64,000 bases of DNA from Margaritifera margaritifera (GCA_029931535.1 JAQPZY010001670.1:7502501-7566500), one strand, 5' to 3'. Counted from the stretch's first letter, positions 1 through 12,163 are shown. The notes: generated from the letters alone by a model not told the origin. A program made the numbers and translations.

Positions 1-290
1 TGAAACATAAGACCAGAAACTATTGTCAGCAAATAGTCTTGTTATACTAGACAAACCTTCTGCAATATCATTAATATAAATAAGACAAAGTACTGGACCA
101 AGTACAGATCCTTGGGGGATGCCTGCTCTAATGTATTTCATGCATGGTGCATCAGAATTTAATAATCTGTAATACTGTTGTGGATATTGTGTTTGCATGA
201 TGATTCTTTTATTAACTGTAGGTATTGGTTTTAAATAAGATCTTTTTGAAAGACATGCTTTTTATGCCTATCATGAATGTGGCAGGGGCT
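1..290 (-). pseudogene. LINE reverse transcriptase fragment
   Basis: Read on the minus strand, this piece encodes the core of a non-LTR retrotransposon reverse transcriptase. The motif GIPQGSVLGPVLCLIYINDI is visible, followed by LFADN, where functional enzymes have FADD. The second catalytic aspartate is therefore replaced by asparagine, so this copy should be inactive. An upstream stretch with SYLKP matches the usual segment before the GxPQGS motif. The fragment runs off the left edge of the window, so the rest of the domain and the 3' end lie outside it. It probably belongs to the Jockey/CR1-like group, but the family cannot be fixed from this piece. Confidence 0.85.
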
Positions 291-599
291 TGTAATGTTA
301 CCCTGTGCAGCCATCGAGTTAAGTTTAATTTTGTGCTTAGGTCAGTTCTCGGGCATTGTGTTGGAGCATTATTTTTTCATGAACATCTCATTTTTATTTT
401 TTTCCTGAAGAACTGGTTTATGAATACTAGTATTTGTTGATGAAGGTTTTGCATTTAGATCATGCCAAGTAAATGTTATATCAGTATAGGAGATTGGGAT
501 TGTTTCATAATCTTTATTCCACAGTATTATTGAAACATACATGTATGTACAAAGACAAACATTGGGAAGCTCATATGGATATCAGATGCATGTTAAAAA
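291..599. other. No recognisable feature
   Basis: AT-rich sequence. I see no coding, structural or repeat signal I can name. Confidence 0.5.
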
Positions 600-871
600 A
601 GGATATGATCACATTTGCTGTTACTAAATAAACAAACCTTTAAACAACTTTAAAACTGCTGAATAGAACTTGACAAAACTTGGCTTGAAGACCATTCAAG
701 TTTATACAAATTATGCTGATCTGTCATCAAATATGGCCACCATTATTAAAACATACCAAATTCGTCTCCAAAACCACTGTAGAATTTGACCAAATTATAC
801 AGGAAGAATTGTGGCTATAAGTTCTCTTAATTTTATACAAAAGATGCCAATCTGCCATCAAATATGGCTGC
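600..871. repeat. Left half of a tandem repeat split by the large transposon
   Basis: Degenerate units of roughly 120-145 bp contain landmarks such as 'acaaattatgctgatctg' and 'ccatcaaatatggc'. One unit ends near 755 and another at 871. The same landmarks continue at 15604-16060. The unit junction near 755 reads 'gccaccattattaaaa', which matches the joined flanks of the big element ('gctgc' plus 'tattactaaaa'). This shows the element inserted inside one repeat copy. Confidence 0.75.
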
Positions 872-884
872 TACCCGTACGAAA
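872..884 (+). repeat. Left terminal inverted repeat with TA flank
   Basis: TA at 872-873 followed by CCCGTACGAAA. The identical 11-mer occurs in reverse complement at the other end, followed by TA. Confidence 0.85.
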
Positions 885-890
885 TAATTA

Positions 891-1240
891 GGCGGATTCC
901 GCCTGGAACTTAAGCAGACTCCAGGCGGAATCAGCCTAAAATGTTAAAAATCTGGTTAATTCAAAGGCGGACATGGAAACTTGGAGAAGTCAAAGATGAA
1001 TCCATCCAGAGTCCGTCTAACTCTAAGATGGACTTTTGTCAAAATTCCTGCTAATAATACCTCTTTGGGCATAATTTTGGACTTGGTTGATTTTCCAACC
1101 AACATCTAGGTGGAATTAGGAACTTAGTCACTGGCATCTATTAAATGAAAGGCGGAATCTGGACTTAGTTTATTTTCTAACCAATATCTAGGCGGAATGA
1201 AGAACTTAGTCATTTACATCAGTTAAATAATAGGCAGAAT
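891..1240. repeat. Left subterminal repeat array (AGGCGGAAT motif)
   Basis: It starts with the 13-bp palindrome GGCGGATTCCGCC at 891-903. Further AGGCGGAAT-like copies lie near 923, 963, 1107, 1149, 1189 and 1232, some with one mismatch. These are probably binding sites for an element-encoded protein, by analogy with TNPA sites of maize En/Spm; that is inference. Confidence 0.75.
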
Positions 1241-2864
1241 TTGGACTTGGCTTTTGTGTGTGACTGTAAAGTTAAATGTAAATTTTGACTTTTTTCATTT
1301 GTGCAAGAGCGATGAACTGAACCTTTGTATCATATTCATTTTACAAAGATAATGCTACTAAATTATAAATGACTGAAAATTTTTTTAAAAATAATACATG
1401 TAGAAAAAAATAATTCTGCAGGTTTTATTTTGTTTCATATATTCAAGCTTGGATGATTGGACTCGACAAATTTAAAAACAACATAAAGGTTCAGAATTTC
1501 TGAGGTGATGTATTCATTTCACAATGAATATGTTGGTATAGAGAAGTAAACTGTGCAACATCTCAGAGTCAATAACTGTAATTGACTCCAATTATAAATA
1601 AAGTCCATAGTTACCGATAAAGCAATCCCTTACTTTTACTAAAGCTTTGGTAACTTGGATTTGCACACTGCTTCATAATTTCCGATTTAAGTTTTAAAAA
1701 AATCATGTCTTGAAACTATCTAAAATCTTTTGCAAGATGTAGTTGGGGTATATCACTAAATGTATTTGAACTCGGATGCACACTTGTGGGATTCACACTA
1801 ATTTCTTCAAGATCACACAGCAAAACCAGTGGAAAACATGAAAATTGCATATCATATTCCAAACAATACCACCACCCGATTTTAAACTAGGGTATCCAAT
1901 TCTAAGCTGCTGACTCTTTAAAAAACACAGTTTATAAGTCACCTTATCCCCAGAGTTATATGATAACAGTACATTATTATTCTACCATGGCAAAAAAACT
2001 CAATAAAAAGGTCTGAAAACTTTAAAATGAATACTAGCAACTTGACTTTCTTTTATTTGTTTATTATTTCATGTGAGAATTAAATTTGCTTATAAAAGCT
2101 TATATGCAGTGATAAGCACACACTGAGACAAACTACACCTGTTCTGGAAAATGTACAAGTTGGTTTTGCTGGGCTTAATATACAAAAAAGATGTATATGA
2201 AATTCAACATTTATAAATCAGTATAATGAAGTAATCTACCATTTTCACTTTCATATATCTTGCAATTCAGATTAGTCAGACATGTGCCAGCAATCAATAA
2301 GCAGATAATTAATCAACCTCACAGTGATGAAAGAACCCTGGTCATTCCTGCATGGTTCATCTACATGGACCTATTCAGTCTTTATTGCCAGTAAGAAAAT
2401 TAACTCTAAAGTCTTCACATTATTCTAGCAGTCATTTCTCTTGTAAATAAATTGGGATGAATATAATTGTACAGATCCATATAACAGTAATATTATTTTC
2501 TAAATTCCGTCGGAATTAAGTAAACAAATAATTATATTAAAGTGATACACAGTTAATATTCTGCATGTGCAGGAACTATCTTTAGTTTTACTGTCTCTAG
2601 CACTCCTTTGATGCAGATAAGTTCTTCAGTATGTACAGTAGTCAAGGCTCAAAAACCATAAACTTTACACAATTTTCATATTTCTGAGGTTTTCTTTCAC
2701 TTTTATCAAATGAGATTATTTAATGCAAATAATTTGCCTTAGAATTGTCTGTTTTGTCATTTCTTGTACAAATATACAGCAATTTCCTCCTGGACACATG
2801 TAACAGGACAAATGACCATTTGTAATAAAAATACACAGTGACCATATGTTCCAGAAAATGCACT
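1241..2864. other. Non-coding left part of the transposon
   Basis: AT-rich sequence between the subterminal repeats and the transposase stop codon. It should include the transposase 3' UTR. A possible minus-strand AATAAA (plus-strand TTTATT) lies near 2382-2387. No coding signal seen. Confidence 0.5.
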
Positions 2865-4043
2865 TTAATCTGATTCCAACTTGTTGGGAAATCTGCAAAC
2901 ATAGAGTTTCTTTGCTCCTGGATACTCAATGAGCATACAGCTTGAAATAAGGTTCTGAATAGGTACTACCTGAAGATCCTTTGCTTTCATTACAGCTAAG
3001 AGGCTCAGTTGTTCTCCATAATTCAAACACTTCAGCTTTTCAATGAATGCTAGTGTCTGTTGTTCTCCATTTTCTGTAATTATAATAAAAAATCTTACTT
3101 GTCCAAGAGATCCTCCCTGTCTACTGTTATACTCAACAGTAGAGTTGTCCCGTTTCACCATTCGTGAATAAGCAAGTCCATAAATCACATTATCATTGAT
3201 TTCTACTCTGCTAAAGCTCCTAAATTTAGGTGAAACTGGTTCAAAACCAAGAAATGAATATAGTGCTTTGTTTTCTTCCTCTGTGAGAGCTCTTTCTTTC
3301 ACTCCACCTAAGATATAAATACCATTATCAACTCTGTCACCTCTTTTTAGCTGGCCTGGTGATTCAATTGAATTATACAGTTTTTCACAAAAAGATCCTT
3401 TTTTGATGCATTTTTGCTTCAATTCAGGTAACTTCTGCACGAATGACACTCCCGTCACAATCTGATTGTCTATATTCTGCGTGCCCCTTATCATTCTGAG
3501 AAGAACACCATTTTTGTCTTCAAATGAAAAGCAACTGTGCGTATAAAGCGGTCCAAGGTTGCGCACACTGTCTGGAAGATGTAAGAGTTGGTGAACATTC
3601 AGTCGCATAAAACATGTGTCATACATGGTCTCAAAATGTTTGCAAAAGTCAAGTAGCATATGTTCAGCTCGTTTAATGTCATTTTCATTTGAACCAAATT
3701 TCAGAAGAATGTGCATAGCATTTACAAGTAACAGATAATGAGAAAATCTCTCATGATCTAAGACACCATGTAGCACTGGCGCACCGAAGAATAATAGAAA
3801 GGACCGATATTCGGATGCCTTCCAATATTTCAGATCTTGAATAGATCTTGGTAACCTAGTGATATCAAGTGTTGGATGAATATTTAACAATCTTTTATCT
3901 ACTTCACATAATTTGTGGTAAATATTAAATGGTTTCTTATTGAGCTTGGGCAGAAACCACAATTCTAGTAAGAGCTTCTGCACACCAAGGAGGACGCCAT
4001 GCATGTAGTCTATTGCAATCCCAGTAACAATATTAAATCCAGG

Positions 4044-4050
4044 AAAAAAA
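4044..4050 (-). other. Frameshift in an A7 run of the transposase
   Basis: Upstream codons end …VKGIKGPS and the conserved continuation FFPGFNIVTG lies in the next frame. Removing one base from the seven-A run rejoins the frames. It may be a real mutation or a homopolymer error. Confidence 0.75.
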
Positions 4051-5070
4051 CAGTAACCATGATGGTCCTTTGATACCCTTAACAGCATAATTACTTGTAT
4101 TTCCAGCATTCTGATTTTGAACAGCAGTTCTGGCATTTTCAGTCACACTGTTAACAGTTCTTTCAGGACCCTTTGGAGTCCTTATATCAAAAGGAAACAC
4201 TCTGGCCTGGCCTTTTCCAACTGATGCAGAAATACCCTGCTGCTCACATTTCCAGCATGAATATGCACCATTGTACTGCATGTGATTGCACAGCAGACTT
4301 CCGGCAGGAAGATCTGCAGTACCACAAAGTAAAATACCCTTACATATGAAAGAACCTTTTTCTGGAGATTGACATTCAATGCCCTGATACAATTCCTTCA
4401 TAGTTTTTTGAAGAGGTTTCAAAAATGTTCCTATAGATGGTTTCTGACTCCCAAACCACAAGCTTGCTAGGATCATATTCTCTTTTTTCATCCGTTGTTT
4501 GTAAGGTAGCTCATTGATAACAAGAAAAATTGGCCAAACTGACACTTTACTGCTTTTGAAAACTGGTGCTCCATCTGTGTTAAATGTAAATGAAATGTTA
4601 TTTGGGTCACTTAGCAATCCATGACTGTCAAAATTAGATTTATAAAGCATACCATCATAAATATCTTCATAATGGCCACTTGGCGTGTTGCGTTTGAAGC
4701 GATGTTGAAGATTTTCATAAAAATCTTCATGGGCAAACAAGTTTTGAATTTGCTTTTTCAATGGTATTTCCAGAAAATAGTTTTCCTTACTTCTATCAAA
4801 GGGCTTCGCACAAAACTCAAATGGACATGTCTTACGTGAGCTGTCTTCAATCGGTCCTAAACAGTATGAACAGTAGTAGTGATACACTAAAGGATTACGC
4901 AGGTTTGTAAAAAAAATTTTAAACTGATAAAGGTTAGTACACAGATTGTGTCCACTTGGAAGAGTGAATGCAATTACATTAAGCAACTGTTGTATTGCAT
5001 CACCAACTAGATTGTACTTTGTTGTGAAGACCGCCAACAGTAGCATGAGAGCTCCAACTGTAACACAAGC

Positions 5071-5073
5071 TCA
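5071..5073 (-). other. Premature TGA in the transposase
   Basis: Reading frame is open on both sides in the same phase (…IFLYP before, ACVTVGAL… after), so this is a nonsense change in an otherwise continuous exon. A one-base change from GGA would explain it. Confidence 0.75.
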
Positions 5074-5313
5074 TGGATATAAAAAAATTGAATCTGCATC
5101 ATGTATTTGTTCCTCTTCTGAATCTGCATGTAAACCAAGTGTATCTTCTTCATCAGAATCTACAAAAAGTATGTCATCATGTTCCAGAATCTCATTATCC
5201 TCTAGAATTTCATTCAGAATTTGGTCTAATTCTGGGTCTGTGGTTTTGAGATCATTCTCTATAACTTTGTTAATATCAAAGCCTGCAGGACCATCATCTC
5301 CTCTATCCTCCTC

Positions 5314-6495
5314 CTGGAACAAATACAAAAATAAATCACTAGAATTATAACACTTTTTTATGAGTATTTTTTTTATCTAATACCATAGTTGTCATAACAT
5401 GCTAGAAGCCTTTTTTTTGGTGGGGAGTAAGGCAATCAGCATGAGCGAATGATATCATACCTGCTTTAGTATATTCTGGACATGTACTAATTTAATATAA
5501 TGCAGATGACATACTCCATGAAAGTTTCTGAGTGAATTATATACAGTGACAAAAGAAAAGATCTAATTATACACAATAATCGAAATTCTGGCATTTTAAA
5601 TTCCCCCACCCCAAACAACTCTCCAGCTTTATTGTTTGTCTTTAGACAAACAATTAGGCAATAAATATGACATATGTCAAAAGTTTCACATAGCATTACT
5701 GATACAGATTGCAATCTTCGTAAAACTATCTATAGTTATTATCTTTATTACTAATATCGGATTTAGCTTACATACGTTAAATACTGCAAATTCTCATACC
5801 CAAGATTACACTGTACCTAGACAATATAATACCATAACACACTACATAATTTCGGTCTGACATTCAATAATGTTTTTCCTTCGCATTCTGTATAAATATC
5901 TACAGGGTACATTCAAGAGAAGGAACCCAAAAAAATGTCAAGACTATCTGACATCAAGTTTCTGTGATTACTGAGGGGTTAAATTCTTGTGAGACAGTAG
6001 TTCCTTCAGAATACTCATCAATGCAAACTGTTACGTCATTCTGATTGTTTGTGATTCAATAGTATGGGTTGAAAGCAGACGAAAAGCGAAAATTCGAAGC
6101 TTATCTCCCCCCCCCCGTCCAAAAAAGAATTTTGTGAAAGTCACACAATAATCAAAGCAATCTCCGGCCTCCTCTGAAATGAGCCAGTGTACCGGGGCAC
6201 CGAACATAATTTATTTTCCAGGGGCAAGTTGCCTTAATAAACAAATTGTTTCCTATTTTGCCGGGAAATCGTAAATACAAATACAAATGTTTAAACTATA
6301 CAACGCTATAACATATTTGTTTAAAAATGAATACATTTTTACTTGGAAATAAATCTACGTGAGAGCAATACCCCTCATCCCCGAATTCGACTCCTCCCCC
6401 CCCCCCAAAAAAAGTTTTTTTCCTAACGCTTGATTGGGGGGTTGGGATGGAGCTGTCCTTGAATCACCGAAATAAAAAAAATAACAAATATTTAC
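5314..6495 (-). other. Transposase intron
   Basis: An 1182-bp intron with donor GTAAAT at 6495 and acceptor TTGTTCCAG at 5314. It holds short poly-C/G runs (near 6107 and 6394) and no coding signal of its own. Confidence 0.7.
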
Positions 6496-6747
6496 CGTTT
6501 CCGCTGCTGATAACTCCATATATTCATTAGATTCATCTTCAGACGCTACATCTCTCCTGGTTTCAGTGGCACAGTTTCTTCTTGCTGTACAAGTCGGTTG
6601 TGTTTCGAAATTAAAAAGCTTTGTCCCCACAAACGTATTGTCCATTTCACTTTTTGAAATAGACAGTCTCGGAAGTTTCATTTCAGCATCATAATTCCTA
6701 CTTCCATACGGTCCTCTGCGACGTTTTTTCGACTGAGAATCGGCCAT

Positions 6748-7192
6748 TTTATAAAATAAAAGATCTACCGAGAAAGGCTGCTTGAAATATGTGCTGCGAA
6801 ACAAAGATATACGGGCAATCCATAATTGGGGAACTAAGGGAACTTTCCCTTTTTATTAATGTTCAAAAACCATACTCTACTGCCATGTTTCGATTTTGGA
6901 AATAGGCTTTTGTTCACATAGAAATAAAATAAGTAATAACTTTAATGTCTTGATCGGAAAAATGTGTTCAAACTTTTTTATTTTTTTTTTTGTGTGTGTG
7001 TCGATAGCCGATATTTCATATTCCAATCCCAATGTGCGCCCCACACCAGTCTCAGCTGCTAGCATCATTGTTCATTTGCGCGCCAAGTGTTCAACGGTCG
7101 TAGAAAGCGGTCACTATCTTTGAAGATTGTTAACACTGAGAAGTTCATTTTTCGATCAGCATTCGAAAGGGTTGTAGAGTTCAACTTATATA
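6748..7192. promoter_or_regulatory. Divergent promoter region between transposase and BEN gene
   Basis: These 445 bp separate the two start codons, which face away from each other, so both promoters must overlap it. It contains a T-run plus GT repeat (6976-7000) and a more GC-rich stretch near 7020-7110 (including GCGCGCC at 7079). No clear TATA box could be assigned. The call rests on gene arrangement. Confidence 0.55.
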
Positions 7193-7979
7193 ATGTTTGC
7201 GTGCATTTATTTCGTGGAAGACAATTCTTTAAGTGTTGTTGGACAGAAAAGCAAGCGTCTGCAACTTCTTGGACAATTTAAAGAGAGGGAGAATGTGAAA
7301 ATGACCTGGGGAAAGGACTTGTTTCTAGGAACCATTGTGAAGATCCATGGTGAGTGTGTTTTGATTTATTGTAATACCTAAAAAATAAAAAGTAAGAGAT
7401 CCGAAGATGTTCTACAGACATTCAAACTGGTCTGTTATTAGTTTCATTTGTTTTTCTCTCTTTTTTTAAATTCCGTATCAGTGTATTGTATCCTCGCGGT
7501 ATCAGTTTCGGAGCCCTTAAGAAGAAATCGCGGAATAATTCGTAAACAATGTAAGTTTTATTAAAAGTTCATTTACACTTTGAATGATCGTTATAGCGGC
7601 ACTGAAAGTCAAAGCTTCAAACTATTTATGGCTACTGACCTTGGTTCCGTGAGAGTTTATTTATGTGTACTCCGTTTCGCTTACCTTGTTTATAACGTCA
7701 TCTGTTTCGGAGCGGTTGATCACAGCGCCACTCGCGGCCATCGTAGATATGATAAAAGACATGTATGGTTGCACAAACTGGCTACAATGGCGAACATAAC
7801 AATTGTCATCTTAGTATGAATCAATAATTTTATTTCATATTGTATTTCTATCTCTTCTGCTTAGTTTAATTAACAGAAAAGAATTAACAAATGTTGAGGG
7901 ATAATTTTTTAAGCTGGTTCAAACATAAAATTTAACTGTTAACTGCAAAATTATATATGTACACATGTGAACACTTTCT

Positions 7980-8282
7980 TTAAACATCTGTACAGTCTGC
8001 CATAGTTTTCCTTGGCATTTCGGGATGACAGGGACAGTTGAAGACCTCATTCCGCCTCAAGACTCTTACTTCGGTACAATACTTCAAATGAACCCAGTGA
8101 CTGCATCCTTGAACACAACACTGTGCCCAACTGACGAATTCGATGTAATCATTGTGTTTCATGGCCTCTGGCTGTTCTTGTTTGCATACACAGCATGGTT
8201 CACCATCATCTACAAACTCAGAGTCTTCCGTTTCTTCCGATTCCCGTACTGATGTTACATGCTTGCCCGATGGACCAGTCAT
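7980..8282 (-). CDS. PHD-type zinc-finger protein nested antisense in BEN-gene intron 1
   Basis: A 100-codon intact frame. After an acidic leader it has a cysteine/histidine pattern typical of PHD fingers: C-x2-C at about residues 30-33, WAQCCVQGC at 53-60, HWVHLKYC at 62-69 and FNCPC at 81-85. It belongs with small metazoan zinc-finger proteins of the type 'CCVC…HWVHL…C'. The frame stays open upstream of the ATG to about 8337, with acceptor-like AGs near 8300-8310, so this may be the last exon of a longer gene. PHD fingers usually read histone tails. Here the protein could target the element or its transposase to chromatin, which is inference. It carries no lesions, unlike the two large genes. 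Confidence 0.65.
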   Translation of the reverse strand: MTGPSGKHVTSVRESEETEDSEFVDDGEPCCVCKQEQPEAMKHNDYIEFVSWAQCCVQGCSHWVHLKYCTEVRVLRRNEVFNCPCHPEMPRKTMADCTDV

Positions 8283-8659
8283 ATTAACACCATCTGACTG
8301 GATCTTAATAGGGTGTGTAAAGGTATCAGAAAAAATTTACAATGATTGAACTTGTAAGAAATATGTTATATAGCTTTTGTGGATTGCTTTATCCGGCCAG
8401 GAGGGTTGGGTAGACCAACACGTTGTCCGCCGGGGGGGGGGGGGGGGGCAAGAACAACTTATAAATAGGTCTAGAGGGATTTTACTTACCATATACATAC
8501 CAAGGTCAGTCTAAATAAATTAAGTACTAGCAAGCTGCCAGTTGACATAGTAAATCAGGGGGTGAAAGCTTCATTATGAAATTGTGTCCCATAAGGTTGG
8601 TCCCCTCTACTGGTAATGTAAAAAATGAAAGCGGGGATTTACTCTTTGGTCTACATCAG

Positions 8660-8910
8660 GAAATCATGGCAGTCATCTGGAAAATCTTGCTTTCGATATG
8701 ACTCCTACAAAAATGATCATATTATGAGGTTTCCATTAAGGTTCCAAATAAAAATTGTGCCGATTTCAAGTTCAATATGGCAGCCATAAGGAGATGGTCA
8801 TATCAACATGGGATTTTTGCTAAAAGATTTCTTTTTCATATCTAGTTGATCCTTAATGCTAATCTGGCCTCAAATATGGCCATCATGGCAGCAAAGCACA
8901 TGTACTCATA
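8660..8910. repeat. Interspersed repeat inside intron 1
   Basis: Motifs such as 'caatatggcagccat' and 'ctcaaatatggccatcatggc' resemble the tandem units at 30850-34280, in the opposite orientation. It is probably a diverged fragment of the same repeat class. Confidence 0.45.
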
Positions 8911-9556
8911 GCAGTTCTACATTTAGTTCTCAGACTTCTGATTGGTGCAACTCTCTACAGCCATTGTTCCATGGAACTCAGGCTCCAAGCTGGCATTTGC
9001 ACTAAATTTCTTTAAAATTAAGAGTAATTTTTATAAAGGCATGTATAATTTTCTACTAAAGAATAATCATAATATTTTCTATTGAAATGTTACACATTCT
9101 GCTGATGTCACTGAGTGTAGTTTTGAATTTAAATTGAGAAGAAAAAGATAAAGCTGATCCTATTTGTGCACATATAATTTTGTGTCTTTACTTTATAACC
9201 ATAATATGAAATAATATAAAAGAATGAAATGAACTTTAAGTTTCTGGTTCAAGTTTTATGAATTTGACTTTTAGGCTTTCCTTCTTTGCAAAACTGAAGC
9301 AGTTGCATTGTGTTGACTGTTTTTGAATGTAGCTTTAAATTAATTCTTCACTGCCTTATATTTCAGAAAGTGAAGATTATCTCACAGATTTTGCTACAAA
9401 GGCAAATGCACAGATTTTAAAGAAAGTAAAGGAAAGACCTTCAGAGGTACCTAGAGAACTGTTTACCTTCGATCATTTAACCAAAACTGATGGTAAGCGA
9501 CAACACAAGGAAACAAAAAAAATAAAAGAAAGCCGGCAACAGGAGAAGGACTTTAG

Positions 9557-9784
9557 CCCAAGAAAAAGAGCAAAGTAACTGTGCAGCCTAAAGGTAACAC
9601 TACAGAAAAACAAAATAGTGTAGACTCAACCAACCCCACGATTGTAAACAGCCAGAAAAGAAAAGTACTGGAAAAGTCAAATTTGTCCATATGTAACCTT
9701 CTAATGAGTGATATTGCCAACCAGTTTGAGAATGATTCCTCAGTACACCATAACGAACCATCTTCAAAGTTGACAGTGTCATAG
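9557..9784 (+). other. Frameshift and nonsense codon in BEN-gene exon 2
   Basis: The frame reading KDFSPRKRAK ends at TAA 9576-9578. Clear coding resumes one frame over from 9557 (…KSKVTVQPKGN). That frame meets TAG at 9782-9784 and then continues (IHGQCAES…) to the donor at 10065. One lost base plus one point change explains the pattern. Confidence 0.6.
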
Positions 9785-10064
9785 ATACATGGCCAGTGTG
9801 CAGAATCAACAGTGAGGCAGAACTACCCATTACCGAAGTCCCCAATACAGCAAAATGACTGTTCTCTGCAAGTATTGGAACCAGTCCAAATTGCAAATGT
9901 TGAAAAGCCAGTAGGTGATCAAGTACCACTATCTTCAAGAGCATGTGCATCCACAGCAAGAGAGAATGAGCCACCAATGTACACCCCACTGACGGCTACT
10001 TGGTCTTTATGTACCAGTACTTATAGACCAGATGATAACCCAGGAAATCTCTTCAATCATCCAG

Positions 10065-10887
10065 GTAAAAAATCTTTTAGGATTGTAAAGCAACCAGTAG
10101 CAGACAGAGTGCATAATAGTTTCCTTCTGGGTCAGTAACCCACTATATAATAAAGACCAAAGGGTACAATCCAGTGAAAATGATAAACACTATCTAGCAT
10201 CAAGTTCCTGTGAGTACATAAGTCCTGTTTATAATTATAGTCACAATAGCACATTACAAATGAGAAATTGGCCTCAGATTAGACTATTTTAAATTGAAAT
10301 TCAAGGGGATGCAATAAATGGTCCACTTCTGCAGATAACCAGTTTTGGATGACAATTATCCATCATTAATCATCAATAATCCTAACTAATTACAGATTTC
10401 CAAGTAGAATTAGTATGCCAAATGAAGCTAAGTAATAATTTACCAAATGCTGGACATGTGTGCATAGCACTGGATTTGGATTCATGCTCCACCACCACAA
10501 TAAAGGAAAACAGTTACAGTTTACAAACTGCATATTTATCTGGAATAAGGTTGATGAAGATGTTGGAAGCTTTTATTTTCACCTGTTTAATTTTTGTGCT
10601 TCAGTTAATAATTCTGACCAGTTATTAAACTTCATCATAATCAAAGTGTGTCTCCACCAGTACAGTGTAAGGATGCAAATATGCTGGTGAGGCAGTATTT
10701 CTTATGGTGAATTGCTAACAAGTTGCACATGTCCACTGCATGGTCATTTTTCATATATTGGTAACAGTAATATTATATATTTTAAAATAGTTAACATGTG
10801 AACACAAGTTCACATGTGCAGGCGAGTATGGCTTTGTCCATTGTTTATAAAATAATCATTACACTTCTTGTTTTGTTGCAATTTCAG
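10065..10887 (+). other. BEN-gene intron 2
   Basis: Intron between CCAG|GTAAAA and AATTTCAG. It contains a perfect 10-bp inverted repeat with a 4-base loop at 10794-10817 (ACATGTGAAC arms). No other signal seen. Confidence 0.6.
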
Positions 10888-12163
10888 CACCTCCACCAGC
10901 CATTTTGGACTTGTTTGAAGCTCTCTGTCAACCCAATGTACAAAATTATCTACAGCTGTTTGTTCATCACTATAGAAATCAAAGACAGAATGCCAGCAGC
11001 TTCTTCCCAAACGAGACAAACTACTCGGAGGTTGGTAGAATTTATAATTAAATAAAGATCTAAAAATGTCCTGCAGTGTTTGTCATCCTCTTTGGAGGAA
11101 GCTGCCAGTGCTTACTTTGGCATCCATGTGTGTCCAAACGTCTTTCCCAGTCACTCCACACCTTAGATTAACTTCAGTGTTTTAGTATTTGTAAGTTTCA
11201 TTTTATTTCAGTACCATCAGATTCATCCTTCTTTGGTTTTGGAATATAGCTTCAGTATACACCTAGTCAATATTTAACTGAGCTGTTATAATAATCCAAA
11301 TTTGGGGCAAGACATGGCATACTTCTTATTTTAGCAAAATGCAAGTTTTGGGATGGATGTGGCTACAAACTCAATCCATTTATTTTTCTGTCCACACTAA
11401 TTGTAAGTAAAACTTTCCGAACACACAACAGCATCCACCATGATATGAACATTGGAAGTCACTTAGCTCTTTCCCCCCTGTCTGCAGCCCCAGATAGCTG
11501 TGAGGTCAAATGTAAAAATAGTAACATAATTGGATATTTCTGCATATGATTAATGGTATGTGCACTCATCTTTTTGACATGATGTACAGATAGGTTTTAG
11601 ATTTGGTTTTCCAGACTTACTCCTGGAAGGGTATGGATGGGATGAAGTTAGTAAAGTTGGGACTTTGCAGGGAATATTAAAAATGACTTTGTCACAAACA
11701 GTGCACCAAATTAAACTATTTGAAGGAAATGATAACAAACCAAAGACAGTTTCATTTTTGTTTAATGGATACAATCTCAAGGGCCAGCTGTAGGTTAGGG
11801 CATTATAAATGACAGCAGCATAAAATGTAATTATCAACTCTCTTTCAGAATGGCACAGAATGGACTACACAGGCATCACTGCAGTCAGTGCAGGAAAGTG
11901 AAAACGGGTTTCAGCAGCCTTTACAAAGCAGTTTGTATGGAGCCAACAACTGCACAAGTTCACAGGATTTATTTTTACCTTCAGTACAGCAGGATTGTAA
12001 TCCTAATCCTGTGAAAAGACAAGAACATGGGCCCCACTCATTCCCACATTCTCCATGTGTGAGTCCAATATTACCAAAAGCAGCATCTACCCCAAGGCGA
12101 TCGCCAAGAAAGCTTAAATACCAGGTTGATGATTTTGGTGTTGAGCAAGAGAGAGATGATGAT

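Larger units (their letters stand above)
2865..6747 (-). pseudogene. Tnp2/CMC-like DDE transposase, two exons, two lesions
   Basis: Exon 1 runs 6747-6496: an 84-codon leader starting MADSQSKKRRRG with a likely nuclear localisation signal. It ends at a GTAAAT donor in phase 0. Exon 2 starts at 5313 after TTCCAG and runs to the stop at 2865; the total is about 899 codons. Along the protein are an acidic region, a C-x2-C...C-x4-C cluster (YYCSYC), the first catalytic Asp in FTFNTDGAPVF (about residue 331), the second Asp in GTADLPAGS (about 418), an IDYMHGVLLG block (about 519), and the likely catalytic Glu in FSFEDKNG (about 682). These blocks match the animal Tnp2/CACTA-like transposase group as I know it. 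Two lesions break the frame: an in-frame TGA at 5071-5073 and one extra base in the A-run 4044-4050. All three acidic residues remain. It lies head-to-head with the BEN gene. Confidence 0.85.
7350..9366 (+). other. BEN-gene intron 1
   Basis: A 2-kb intron from donor GTGAGT to acceptor ATATTTCAG. It holds the antisense PHD gene, a G17 run at 8432-8448 and an interspersed repeat at about 8660-8910. Confidence 0.7.

Noticed and set aside
4946..5350. Ser-rich plus-strand frame of 134 codons
   Set aside because: It is antisense to the acidic part of the transposase; Ser-rich frames arise opposite Asp/Glu-rich coding sequence.
9600..9989. Minus-strand frame of 129 codons
   Set aside because: Antisense to exon 2 of the BEN gene; no domain and no splice support.
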